Source of the DNA: Mesorhizobium sp. SCN 65-20
Lineage (GTDB): Bacteria; Pseudomonadota; Alphaproteobacteria; Rhizobiales; Rhizobiaceae
NCBI GenBank assembly: GCA_001724355.1
Contig: MEEF01000023.1
Location: 1 to 51,376, forward strand
DNA length: 51,376 nt
Direction of reading: 5' to 3'
The notes under the pieces were generated by a model. That model ran no database searches, had not been told where the DNA came from, and saw nothing but the letters and a program-made list of their open reading frames with translations. Position 1 is the stretch's first letter. Each line of letters starts with the position of its first letter. This document shows positions 43,793 to 51,376 of this stretch, one piece after another. The position numbers and the translations under genes were made by a program.

Positions 43793-43876
43793 CCCGTCGG
43801 CAGAGACAATTAGGGATGGCTAACATAGCAGATGTTCAGCGGCGGGGAACGGCCTGTCGAAACGGTCCCGTTGCCT

Positions 43877-44131
43877 TCAGGCGGCGTCCTGCTTGGGAGG
43901 CCTGATCTTGGCTCCGGCCTCGATCACGGTCGGCTTCATTCCCGCGCCGCCGGCGGCGAGCATCTCGAGGAACTGGCGCCGCATGCGCGGATCCCAGAAC
44001 TTGTTGATGTGCTCGGCGATTCCTTCCACGCGCTCGTCGTGCGGCTTGGAATCGAAGAACGTGGCGATCTGGTTCGCCATGTAGACGAGCTTCTGCTTGG
44101 TGCTCATCCTGTTCTCGTCGTCATGCGACAT
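43877..44131 (-). CDS. fdsD: Formate dehydrogenase delta subunit
   Basis: An 84-residue FdsD-type protein (KLVYMANQIATFFDSKPHDE, then HINKFWDPRMRRQFLEML), required for assembly or activity of NAD-dependent molybdenum formate dehydrogenases. The last gene of the fds unit, it overlaps fdhD by 11 bases. ATG 44131 has GGAGCCG before it. The motif FWDPRMR is typical of the family. Confidence 0.93.
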   Translation of the reverse strand: MSHDDENRMSTKQKLVYMANQIATFFDSKPHDERVEGIAEHINKFWDPRMRRQFLEMLAAGGAGMKPTVIEAGAKIRPPKQDAA

Positions 44132-44948
44132 TTTTCGCGGCTCCGGTATTCACACGGTCGGGGTGGGTGAAGATGTCGAAATCGTCGCCGCGCACCAGCG
44201 CGACGAGCGTCATGCCCGCCTGCTCGGCGGTGCGGATAGCAAGGGCCGTGGGCGCTGAGACGGCGATGATAAAGGGCGCGCCAATGGCCGCCGTCTTCTG
44301 CACCATCTCGACGGAAACCCGGCTGGTCACCACGACCGCGCCCGAGCCGCCGTCGATGCCGGCACGGTTCAGCGCGCCGGCCAGCTTGTCGAGGGCATTG
44401 TGGCGGCCGACGTCCTCGCGCGCCGCGACCACGCCCTTGCCGGGCACGTAGAAGCCGGCGGCGTGCACCGCGCCAGTCTCGGCATGCAGCGGCTGCATCT
44501 TGGACAGCATCTTGACCGCCTGGACGATGTCGTCGGCGGAAAGTCCCAGCAGGGGCCTGTGCACGTCGCAGACCGAACGCATCGCCTCCTCGATGGATTC
44601 GATGCCGCACAGCCCGCAACCGACGGGCCCTGCGAGGCGTCGCCGGCGCTGCTCGAAGCGTTTGTTGGCCTTGTCGCGAAGCCTGATCTGGATGTCGATG
44701 CCGGCCTCGACGTCGAGCACCTCGATTTCCTCGATCTCGGCAACCGAGCCGACGATGCCCTCGGTCAGCGAGAAGCCGAGCGCGAAGTCCTCGAAATCGG
44801 CCGGGCTCGCCATCATCACGGCATGGGTGGTGCCGCCATAGGACAGCGCCACCGGCGTTTCCTCAGGCACCATGCGGTTGGCGACCGAGGTCCCGCTCGC
44901 CCGGCGGGCGAGGCGGGAGGTACTGGAGATAGCTGGGCGGTCGGTCAT
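44121..44948 (-). CDS. fdhD: Formate dehydrogenase accessory sulfurtransferase FdhD
   Basis: The 275-residue FdhD (FdsC) passes sulfur from cysteine desulfurase to the molybdenum cofactor and delivers the cofactor to the FdsA subunit. The active-site loop CGLCGIES (Cys111, Cys114) and nucleotide-binding features (SLTEGIVGS, TGAVHAAGFY, EDVGRHNALDKLAG, VTSRVSVEMVQKTA) are present. It follows fdsA after a 166-base gap filled by a mosaic repeat, so some polarity or processing there is possible. Start ATG 44948 follows GAGAGG. Confidence 0.95.
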   Translation of the reverse strand: MTDRPAISSTSRLARRASGTSVANRMVPEETPVALSYGGTTHAVMMASPADFEDFALGFSLTEGIVGSVAEIEEIEVLDVEAGIDIQIRLRDKANKRFEQRRRRLAGPVGCGLCGIESIEEAMRSVCDVHRPLLGLSADDIVQAVKMLSKMQPLHAETGAVHAAGFYVPGKGVVAAREDVGRHNALDKLAGALNRAGIDGGSGAVVVTSRVSVEMVQKTAAIGAPFIIAVSAPTALAIRTAEQAGMTLVALVRGDDFDIFTHPDRVNTGAAKNVA

Positions 44949-44961
44949 GGGCAGGACCTCT

Positions 44962-45095
44962 CCCTCCCCCTTGAGGGGAGGGTGGCCGCGAAGCGGCCGG
45001 GTGGGGTCGTCTCGGCAGTGCGCGACATCTTGATGGTGCCTCCTGAGGCGACCCCCTCTGTCGCCTTTGGCGACATCTCCCCCTCGATGGGGGAG
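44962..45095. repeat. Four-hairpin mosaic repeat between fdsA and fdhD
   Basis: Four strong stems lie in about 135 bases: CCCTCCCC/GGGGAGGG (44962-44982), GGCCGC-GAA-GCGGCC (44984-44998), TGTCGCC-TTT-GGCGACA (45059-45075) and CTCCCCC/GGGGGAG (45077-45095); an outer pair GGGGTCG (45003-45009)/CGACCCC (45049-45055) encloses the middle. Same class of intergenic palindrome as at 26094-26218. Its place within an operon suggests effects on mRNA processing or stability. Confidence 0.82.
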
Positions 45096-45114
45096 AATAT
45101 CAGGCGGCTGCCAG

Positions 45115-47994
45115 TCACTCCGCCGCTTCCATCCGGCCGGTGATGCGGCGGCTCTGGCGGGCCTGGTCGTTGTAGTCCTTCTGCCAGTCCGTCGGGCCGT
45201 TGGACGGCGCCACCTGCACCGCCGTCACCTTGTACTCCGGACAGTTGGTCGCCCAGTCCGAGAAGTCGGTGGTGATGACGTTTGCCTGCGTGTCCGGATG
45301 GTGGAAGGTGGTGTAGACCACGCCAGGCGACACGCGATCGGTGATCTGTGCCCTGAGCGTCGTCTGTCCGGCGCGGCTCTGCAGCCTCACCCAGTCGCCG
45401 TCGCGCAAACCGCGGTTCTCGGCATCGTGCGGATGGATCTCCAGGAGGTCCTCCGGATGCCAGGCGACGTTCTCGGTGCGGCGCGTCTGGGCGCCGACAT
45501 TGTACTGGCTGAGGATGCGGCCGGTGGTCAGCAGCAGCGGGAAGCGCGGACCGGTCTTCTCATCCGTCGCCACATATTCGGTGCGGATGAACTTGCCCTT
45601 GCCGCGGACGAAGCCGCCGATATGCATGATCGGTGTACCCTCCGGCGCCTTCTCGTTGCAGGGCCACTGCACCGAGCCCAGCTTCTCCAGACGGTCGTAG
45701 GAGACGAAGGCGAAGGAGGGCGTGGTCTTGGCGATTTCGTCCATGATCTCGGACGGGTGCTGGTAATTCCAGTTCAGCCCCATCTCCTGGGCGAGCATCT
45801 GCGTCACCTCCCAGTCGGCGTAACCGTTCTTGGGGGTCATGACCTTGCGGACGCGGTTGATGCGGCGTTCGGCGTTGGTGAAGGTGCCGTCCTTCTCGAG
45901 GAAGGTCGAACCCGGCAGGAAGACATGGGCATAGTTGGCGGTCTCGTTCAGGAACAGATCCTGGACCACCACGCATTCCATCGCGGCGAGACCGGCCGAA
46001 ACGTGGCTGGTGTCGGGATCGGACTGCAGGATGTCCTCGCCCTGGATGTAGATGCCCTTGAACGTGCCGTCGACGGCGGCGTCCAGCATGTTCGGGATGC
46101 GCAGGCCCGGCTCTTCGTCGAGCTTGACGCCCCACAGGCTGTCATATATGTCGCGCACCGCATCGCCGGAGATGTGGCGGTAGCCCGGCAATTCGTGCGG
46201 GAACGAGCCCATGTCGCACGAACCCTGCACGTTGTTCTGGCCGCGCAGCGGGTTCACGCCGACGCCGCGACGCCCGATGTTGCCGGTCATCATGGCGAGG
46301 TTGGCAATGCCGATGACGGTGGTCGAACCCTGGCTGTGTTCGGTAACGCCGAGGCCGTAGTAGATCGCGGCATTGCCGCCGGTGGCGTAGAGGCGGGCTG
46401 CACCGCGGATGGTCTCGGCCGGTACGCCGGAAATCTTCTCGACTTCTTCCGGGGCATGGCGCGGATCGGCGACGAACTCGATATAATCCTGGAATTCGGA
46501 CCAGTCGCAGCGCTCGCGGATGAAGGCTTCGTTGAACAGGCCTTCGGTGACGATGACATGTGCCATCGCGGTGACGACCGCAACGTTGGTGCCCGGCTTG
46601 AGCGCGAGGTGATGGGCGGCCTCGATGTGAGGCGACTTGACCATCTCGGTGCGGCGCGGATCGATGACGATCAGCTTGGCGCCGGCGCGCAGGCGCTTCT
46701 TGAGGCGCGAGGCGAAGACCGGATGAGCCGCGGCCGGGTTGGCGCCGATGATCAGCGCAACGTCGGTGTGCTCGACGGAATCGAAGTCCTGCGTGCCGGC
46801 CGAAGTGCCGTAGGTCTGGCCGAGACCGTAGCCGGTCGGCGAGTGGCAGACGCGGGCGCAGGTGTCGACGTTGTTGTTGCGGAAGCCCTGGCGGATGATC
46901 TTCTGGACGAGGTAGGTTTCCTCGTTGGTGCAGCGCGACGAGGTGATGCCGCCGATGGCACCGCGGCCGTACTGGTACTGGATGCGGCGGAATTCCTTGA
47001 CGGTGTGGGATATTGCCTCTTCCCAGCTCACTTCGCGCCACGGGTCGGTGATCTTCTCGCGGATCATCGGGTTGAGGATGCGTTCCCTGTGCGTGGCATA
47101 GCCATAGGCGAAGCGGCCCTTGACGCAAGAGTGGCCGCGGTTGGCCTTGCCGTCCTTCCACGGCACCATCCGGACGAGTTCCTCGCCGCGCATCTCGGCC
47201 TTGAACGAGCAGCCGACGCCGCAATAGGCGCAGGTGGTGACGACGGAGTGCTCGGGCTGGCCGATCTGGATGACCGACTTCTCCTGCAGCGTCGCCGTCG
47301 GGCAGGCCTGCACGCAGGCACCGCAGGACACGCACTCGCTGTCGATGAAGGCTTCCTGCATGCCGGCCGACACACGGCTGCCGAAGCCGCGGCCCTCGAT
47401 CGTCAGTGCGAACGTGCCCTGGACCTCCTCGCAGGCCCGCACGCAGCGCGAGCAGACGATGCACTTGGCAGGATCGTAGGTGAAGTACGGGTTGGACTCG
47501 TCCTTCGCCATCCAGTTGAAGTTCTCGCCACCGTTGCGCTTGGCGAAGACGTGGTTGTCGCCGTCATAGCCGTAGCGAACGTCGCGCAGGCCGACTGCGC
47601 CCGCCATGTCCTGCAGTTCGCAGTCGCCGTTTGCAGCACAGGTCAGGCAGTCGAGCGGGTGGTCGGAGATATAGAGCTCCATGACACCCTTGCGGATGTC
47701 CTTGAGGCGGCTGGTCTGGGTATGGACCACCATGCCCGGCGTGACCGGCGTGGTGCACGAGGCAGGCGTGCCGGCGCGGCCCTCGATCTCCACCAGGCAG
47801 AGGCGGCAGGAGCCGAAGGCGTCGACCATGTCGGTTGCGCAGAGCTTCGGCACCTCGATGCCGGCCTCCATCGAAGCGCGCATGACCGAGGTGCCTTCCG
47901 GCACCGTGACTGTGAAGCCGTCGACAGTCAGCGTGACTTGCTTTTCGGACTTGGAAACGGGGGTGCCGAAGTCGATTTCGTGTACGAGACCCAT
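45115..47994 (-). CDS. fdsA: NAD-dependent formate dehydrogenase alpha (catalytic) subunit
   Basis: The 959-residue subunit oxidises formate to CO2 at a bis-molybdopterin centre. Its N-terminus is NuoG-like (a [2Fe-2S] domain with CRLC and related Cys, then TCAANGDCELQ), followed by ferredoxin-type Cys clusters (CIVCSRCVRACEE; CVSCGACVQACP), the CAYCGVGCSF cluster of molybdoenzymes, and the catalytic domain with Mo-ligand Cys383 (CARVCHSPT, cysteine not selenocysteine). C-terminal MopB-type domain: TTGRILSQYN, NVAWHPEDLLEI. ATG 47994 has GGAGA before it. It forms the cytosolic FdsABG(D) complex that reduces NAD. Confidence 0.96.
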   Translation of the reverse strand: MGLVHEIDFGTPVSKSEKQVTLTVDGFTVTVPEGTSVMRASMEAGIEVPKLCATDMVDAFGSCRLCLVEIEGRAGTPASCTTPVTPGMVVHTQTSRLKDIRKGVMELYISDHPLDCLTCAANGDCELQDMAGAVGLRDVRYGYDGDNHVFAKRNGGENFNWMAKDESNPYFTYDPAKCIVCSRCVRACEEVQGTFALTIEGRGFGSRVSAGMQEAFIDSECVSCGACVQACPTATLQEKSVIQIGQPEHSVVTTCAYCGVGCSFKAEMRGEELVRMVPWKDGKANRGHSCVKGRFAYGYATHRERILNPMIREKITDPWREVSWEEAISHTVKEFRRIQYQYGRGAIGGITSSRCTNEETYLVQKIIRQGFRNNNVDTCARVCHSPTGYGLGQTYGTSAGTQDFDSVEHTDVALIIGANPAAAHPVFASRLKKRLRAGAKLIVIDPRRTEMVKSPHIEAAHHLALKPGTNVAVVTAMAHVIVTEGLFNEAFIRERCDWSEFQDYIEFVADPRHAPEEVEKISGVPAETIRGAARLYATGGNAAIYYGLGVTEHSQGSTTVIGIANLAMMTGNIGRRGVGVNPLRGQNNVQGSCDMGSFPHELPGYRHISGDAVRDIYDSLWGVKLDEEPGLRIPNMLDAAVDGTFKGIYIQGEDILQSDPDTSHVSAGLAAMECVVVQDLFLNETANYAHVFLPGSTFLEKDGTFTNAERRINRVRKVMTPKNGYADWEVTQMLAQEMGLNWNYQHPSEIMDEIAKTTPSFAFVSYDRLEKLGSVQWPCNEKAPEGTPIMHIGGFVRGKGKFIRTEYVATDEKTGPRFPLLLTTGRILSQYNVGAQTRRTENVAWHPEDLLEIHPHDAENRGLRDGDWVRLQSRAGQTTLRAQITDRVSPGVVYTTFHHPDTQANVITTDFSDWATNCPEYKVTAVQVAPSNGPTDWQKDYNDQARQSRRITGRMEAAE

Positions 47995-48005
47995 GATGCT
48001 GTCTC

Positions 48006-49562
48006 CTATTCCGCTGCCTGAGCGACCGCTGCCGGCCGGAAATCTTCGGGGAAATGGTTGATGGCGCTCATCACCGGATAAGGTGTGAAGCCGCCAAGCG
48101 CGCAGAGCGAACCGAACTTCATCGTGTTGCAGAGATCGGTCACCAGTGCGAGCTGCTTTTCCGGCTCGATGTTCTGCTTCAGCTTGTCGAGCGTCTCGAC
48201 ACCGCGGGTCGAGCCGATGCGGCAGGGCGTGCACTTGCCGCAGCTCTCGATGGCGCAGAACTCCATGGCAAAGCGCGCCATCTTCAGCATGTCGGCGCTG
48301 TCGTCGAACACGGTGATGCCGGCGTGGCCGATCAGGCCGTCCTTGGCCGCGAAGGCCTCGTAGTCGAACGGCGTGTCGAACAGCGCGCGCGGGAAATAGG
48401 CGCCCAGCGGGCCGCCCACCTGAACCGCCTTCACCGGACGGCCGCTGCGCGTGCCGCCACCGATCTCGTCGACGATCTCGCCCAGCGTCAGGCCGAAGGC
48501 CACCTCGAACAGGCCGCCATGCTTGACGTTGCCGGCGATCTGGATCGGGATGGTGCCGCGCGAGCGGCCCATGCCGAAGTCCTTGTAGTACTGCGCGCCC
48601 TTGTCCATGACTACAGGCACGGAAGCGAGCGAGATCACGTTGTTGATGACCGTCGGCTTGCCGAACAGGCCCTCGATCGCCGGCAGCGGCGGCTTGGCGC
48701 GGACCACGCCGCGCTTGCCTTCGAGGCTGTTGAGCAGCGAGGTTTCCTCGCCGCAGACATAGGCGCCCGCACCCGAGCGAATCTCGATGTCGAAGCCCTG
48801 GGTTGCGCCCAGAACGCTCTTGCCCAGCACGCCGGCCTTCTTCGCCACCTCGACCGCCTTGGTCATCATGGCGATGGCATGCGGATACTCGGAGCGGATG
48901 TAGACGTAGCCCTTGGTGGCACCCGTCGCGAGGCCGGCGATCGCCATGCCCTCGATCAGGACGAAGGGGTCGCCTTCCATGATCATGCGGTCGGCGAAGG
49001 TCGCCGAGTCGCCCTCGTCGGCGTTGCAGACGATGTATTTCTGCTCGGCGGAGGTGTCGAGAACGGTCTTCCACTTGATGCCGGTCGGGAAGCCTGCGCC
49101 GCCGCGGCCGCGCAGGCCGGATTCGGTCCCCTGCTTGACGACGTCGGCGGGCGCCATCTTGACCGCGTTGCGCAGGCCGACGAGGCCGCCATGGGCCTCG
49201 TAGTCGGCGAGCGACAGCGGGTCGGTGATGCCGCAGCGGGCGAAGGTCAGGCGGGTCTGCTTGGCGAGGAAGGGAATCTTTTCCGGGTCGCCCAGCGACA
49301 GCTTGTGCTGGCCACCTGAAACCAGACCCGCGTCGAACAGCGAGGCGACGTCCTTGGCCGAGACCGGGCCATAGGCTGTGCGGCCGGATGCGGTCGCAAC
49401 CTCGACCATCGGCTCCAGCCAGTACATGCCGCGCGAGCCGTTGCGGACGACCTTGGCGTCGATGCCGCGGGCAGCAATCTCTTTCTCGATCGCCTTGGCG
49501 ACCTTGTCGGCGCCGAGCGCCAGCGCGCCGGAATCGCCGGGAACGTAGATCGTCACGCTCAT
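48006..49562 (-). CDS. fdsB: NAD-dependent formate dehydrogenase beta subunit (NuoF-like)
   Basis: The 518-residue FdsB binds FMN and NAD: a thioredoxin-like N-terminal part (about residues 1-110), then LRGRGGAGFPTGIKW (FMN), NADEGDSATFADR, GAGAYVCGEETSLLNSLEG and the [4Fe-4S] site ESCGKCTPCRIG near the C-terminus. It transfers electrons from FdsA to NAD. Start ATG 49562 overlaps the fdsG stop (ATGA). It lies 11 bases before fdsA, so all three are coupled. Confidence 0.96.
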   Translation of the reverse strand: MSVTIYVPGDSGALALGADKVAKAIEKEIAARGIDAKVVRNGSRGMYWLEPMVEVATASGRTAYGPVSAKDVASLFDAGLVSGGQHKLSLGDPEKIPFLAKQTRLTFARCGITDPLSLADYEAHGGLVGLRNAVKMAPADVVKQGTESGLRGRGGAGFPTGIKWKTVLDTSAEQKYIVCNADEGDSATFADRMIMEGDPFVLIEGMAIAGLATGATKGYVYIRSEYPHAIAMMTKAVEVAKKAGVLGKSVLGATQGFDIEIRSGAGAYVCGEETSLLNSLEGKRGVVRAKPPLPAIEGLFGKPTVINNVISLASVPVVMDKGAQYYKDFGMGRSRGTIPIQIAGNVKHGGLFEVAFGLTLGEIVDEIGGGTRSGRPVKAVQVGGPLGAYFPRALFDTPFDYEAFAAKDGLIGHAGITVFDDSADMLKMARFAMEFCAIESCGKCTPCRIGSTRGVETLDKLKQNIEPEKQLALVTDLCNTMKFGSLCALGGFTPYPVMSAINHFPEDFRPAAVAQAAE

Positions 49563-50032
49563 GAGCGCACCTCCTCGGCGATCTCGTCGATCTTGTCGGC
49601 GTCGAGACGGCCGATCACCTCGCCGTCGAGCATGGCGGAGGGAGCGCAGGCGCAAAGACCGAGGCAATAGACCGGCTCGAGCGTCACCGCGCCGTCCTTG
49701 CTGGTTTCGTGGAAGCCGATGCCGAGCTTCTGCTTGACCTGTGCGGCGATGGCGTCGCTGCCCATCGATTGGCAGGCCTCCGCCTGGCACAGCTTCAGCA
49801 CATGGCGGCCGGCGGGCTCCTTGCGGAAATCGTGGTAGAAGGTGACGACGCCGTGGACTTCGGCGCGCGACAGGTTCAGCGCGTCGGCGATGATCGGCAG
49901 GGTTTCCTGCGGCACATAGCCGAACTCTTCCTGCAGCCCATGCAGAATGGGGATAAGCGGACCCTCGAGGTCCTTCAGCTCGCTGATGACCGCTGCCGTC
50001 CTGGCTGCGAGTTCGGTACTTGCAGGCTGCAT
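49559..50032 (-). CDS. fdsG: NAD-dependent formate dehydrogenase gamma subunit (NuoE-like)
   Basis: The 157-residue FdsG has a thioredoxin-like [2Fe-2S] domain with the four ligands in LCQAEACQS and YCLGLCACAP, and a helical N-terminal bundle (LHGLQEEFGYVPQETLPIIAD). It is the first gene of fdsGBA-fdhD-fdsD. The start is ATG 50032, with GGAGGG about 12 bases before it; a longer frame to 50077 is less likely. Confidence 0.95.
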   Translation of the reverse strand: MQPASTELAARTAAVISELKDLEGPLIPILHGLQEEFGYVPQETLPIIADALNLSRAEVHGVVTFYHDFRKEPAGRHVLKLCQAEACQSMGSDAIAAQVKQKLGIGFHETSKDGAVTLEPVYCLGLCACAPSAMLDGEVIGRLDADKIDEIAEEVRS

Positions 50033-50133
50033 AACCACGCAGCGCCCTCCCTGACACTGGCACCTTCTCAGATGCAATTGCCCTATTGAACCCGATCCTG
50101 CGGACCTGAATCAATAAAGCTGTTTCGTCGCAT

Positions 50134-50150
50134 GATAAAAATTTTCTATC
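50134..50150. promoter_or_regulatory. Near-palindromic T-N11-A site upstream of fdsG
   Basis: GATAAAAATTTTCTATC is a near-perfect palindrome containing ATA-N9-TAT and the LysR-type T-N11-A core. It lies about 100 bases before fdsG and just after the LysR gene end, in the only gap of that unit, so it is a candidate operator for the neighbouring LysR regulator controlling the formate dehydrogenase operon. Confidence 0.5.
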
Positions 50151-50172
50151 GAGTGGACGAACAGGGGGGTTA

Positions 50173-51078
50173 TTATAACTCCGATTTGCGGCGAAAATCG
50201 CCTGCCAGCGCCATGGCTTCGTCAAGCAGCGCCTGGACGAGCGTGGTGTTCGGATCGCGCTTCGCCACCACCAGTCCAACCGTGTGGCTCGCGTCCGGCT
50301 CGATGATCGGAATAGCCCGGATCGGCTCGGCAAAACCGAAGGTTTCCGCAAGGTTGAGCGGCATGATCGACGACCATTTGCCGGTCCGGATGTGGGAGAA
50401 CAGCACGATCATCGAATTCGATTCGAGCGTGGGTCGCACCTGCACGCCGGCCTCGGCGAGATGCTGGTCGATGATGCGGCGGTTCTGCATGTCGGGCGTG
50501 AGCAGGCAGAGCGGCAATGTGCTCACTTCCTCCCAGGTGACCTTGTCGCGATCGGAGTATTCGTTGCCAGCGGCCGTGATCAACTGGTAGCGCTCGGCAT
50601 AGAGCGGCACGCTCGTCACGCGTCCCAGCGGTTCGTTGTCGAGATAGGTGATTCCCGCGTCGATCTCGTAGTTGCCGAGCAGCGACAGCACCTCGATCGA
50701 GGTGCGCGACAGGATCGAGAAAGTGACGCCAGGGTGCTTGTCGCGGAACGGCGTGGTCAGTTGCGGTATCATGGCCAGCGCGGTCGGCACGGCGGCGATG
50801 CGGATGCGCCCCGACAGGCCGTGGCGGGCGGCGCGCATCTCCTCGCGCATGGCGCGGGTGTCGCCGACGATCCGCCGCGCCCATTCCAGCACTTGCCGAC
50901 CCTCGGGCGTCAGGCCCTGGAAGCGCGATCCGCGTTGCACCAGCATCACCCCGAGGATGTCCTCGAGCTGCTTGATGCCGGCTGAAAGCGTCGGCTGGGT
51001 GACGCGGCATTCCTCGGCGGCGCGTCCAAAATGCTCTTCCCTGGCAAGGGCAATGAAGAATTCAAGCTTGTCGATCAT
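50173..51078 (-). CDS. LysR-type transcriptional regulator
   Basis: The 301-residue regulator has an N-terminal winged helix (EEHFGRAAEECRVTQPTLSA, about residues 14-34) and a periplasmic-binding-like effector domain (about 90-290; RIRIAAVPTALAMIPQLT, RYQLITAAGNEYSD, SNSMIVLFSHIRTGKW). Directly upstream of and co-oriented with fdsG, it is a plausible activator of formate dehydrogenase genes, a known arrangement in rhizobia. The effector is unknown; formate is a guess. Confidence 0.93.
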   Translation of the reverse strand: MIDKLEFFIALAREEHFGRAAEECRVTQPTLSAGIKQLEDILGVMLVQRGSRFQGLTPEGRQVLEWARRIVGDTRAMREEMRAARHGLSGRIRIAAVPTALAMIPQLTTPFRDKHPGVTFSILSRTSIEVLSLLGNYEIDAGITYLDNEPLGRVTSVPLYAERYQLITAAGNEYSDRDKVTWEEVSTLPLCLLTPDMQNRRIIDQHLAEAGVQVRPTLESNSMIVLFSHIRTGKWSSIMPLNLAETFGFAEPIRAIPIIEPDASHTVGLVVAKRDPNTTLVQALLDEAMALAGDFRRKSEL

Positions 51079-51376
51079 CCTGCGAAGCTATCTGGAGCCG
51101 ACAGCTTGCGCCAGACTGGTTGCTGAGTGTGTGCTTGGATTGCTTGCAGTTGGGGTTGGTGTTCGTCTCGGGTGATCTGCGATCTGCCCGATGCTGAAGC
51201 TTGGACCGGCTCTGGTATCACCGACATCGTGGCATGGATCCCCGACACTCTCCGCTCGCTTTGCTCGCTCACGAGGTCGAGGATGACGGAGGAGGGGGGC
51301 GCCAGATCCCAACAAGCTTCATCGCAGTGGCAATGATTCTGTCAGCCATGGCGGGTGGAGATCGGCGAGCCGAATC
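51079..51376. other. Noncoding end region with possible repeat fragment
   Basis: No gene is convincing in the last 298 bases. A stretch at about 51230-51300 (around GGATCCCCGACACTCTCC and GAGGTCGAGGATGACGGAGG) resembles intergenic repeat sequence I recall from rhizobial genomes, but I cannot delimit it. The LysR promoter should lie at its left edge. Confidence 0.35.

Noticed and set aside
42095..43813. 572-codon open frame antisense to the fusion regulator
   Set aside because: Low-complexity product opposite a gene with three recognisable domains.
45067..48021. 984-codon open frame antisense to fdsA
   Set aside because: Its product is low-complexity and Arg/Ala/Asp/Val-rich with no family pattern. 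FdsA on the other strand has complete motifs, so this is a GC-bias shadow.
51088..51315. Short frames at the right end
   Set aside because: They fall in probable repeat sequence and encode no recognisable protein.
1..51376. CRISPR array, prophage, insertion sequence, tRNA or origin
   Set aside because: No regularly spaced repeats, phage structural genes, transposase, tRNA-like fold or DnaA-box cluster was seen on reading; the defence genes are not flanked by an evident integrase or attachment site within the window.

Overview
The window looks like chromosome of a GC-rich alphaproteobacterium of the Hyphomicrobiales, most like Mesorhizobium, Aminobacter or other Phyllobacteriaceae. The pointers are the NAD-dependent formate dehydrogenase set in fdsGBA-fdhD-fdsD order, a rhizobial-type phospholipid N-methyltransferase, a RIME1-like mosaic repeat, two further palindromic mosaic repeats and paired Omp25-like barrels. 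The assignment rests on gene content and remembered repeat sequences, not on a search. No tRNA, rRNA, CRISPR array, transposase or integrase was seen.

Left end (1-7.4 kb): a defence island of less GC-rich appearance, holding the 3' end of a type III modification methyltransferase, its restriction partner, and an AAA-ATPase plus subtilisin-like protease pair that matches the IetA/IetS system (described as a Ti-plasmid stability module and as a phage-defence system). From 7.6 to 11.5 kb come small secreted proteins, a putative winged-helix regulator, and a three-gene operon of a TTHB210-like exported protein, a cupredoxin and an ECF sigma factor. The cupredoxin is frameshifted in a run of seven G inside its export signal.

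Central metabolic region (11.9-33 kb): alcohol dehydrogenase, phosphoketolase and a glycoamylase-like protein in one direction; a very small secreted protein missed by length cut-offs; a beta-carbonic anhydrase; a TPR-sulfotransferase; two tandem outer-membrane barrels with related promoters; an aldehyde dehydrogenase; an MsbA-type exporter; and a five-gene nucleobase unit (BMP-family binding protein, double ATPase, two permeases, cytosine-deaminase-like amidohydrolase). The deaminase carries Cys where E. coli CodA has substrate-contact Asp314. An EamA transporter and two lipoproteins follow.

Right part (33-51 kb): a dimethylglycine/sarcosine dehydrogenase-like flavoprotein with a choline-kinase-like phosphotransferase and a divergent DeoR regulator; an OmpR/histidine-kinase pair sharing an intergenic region, with a tandem 11-bp direct repeat, with a pmtA-dedA pair; a minus-strand unit headed by an unusual alpha/beta-hydrolase - degenerate cyclase - LuxR fusion followed by a periplasmic AhpD-like protein and two small proteins; and the complete formate dehydrogenase operon behind a LysR regulator with a near-palindromic T-N11-A site in between. 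Oxidative demethylation upstream and formate oxidation downstream would fit one-carbon metabolism, but that link is inferred.

The best candidates for something undescribed are the fusion regulator with its small operon, the ECF-cupredoxin operon with the G-tract frameshift, the variant deaminase, and the translationally coupled pmtA-dedA pair. Antisense reading frames of 500-980 codons opposite several genes are treated as GC-codon-bias shadows.
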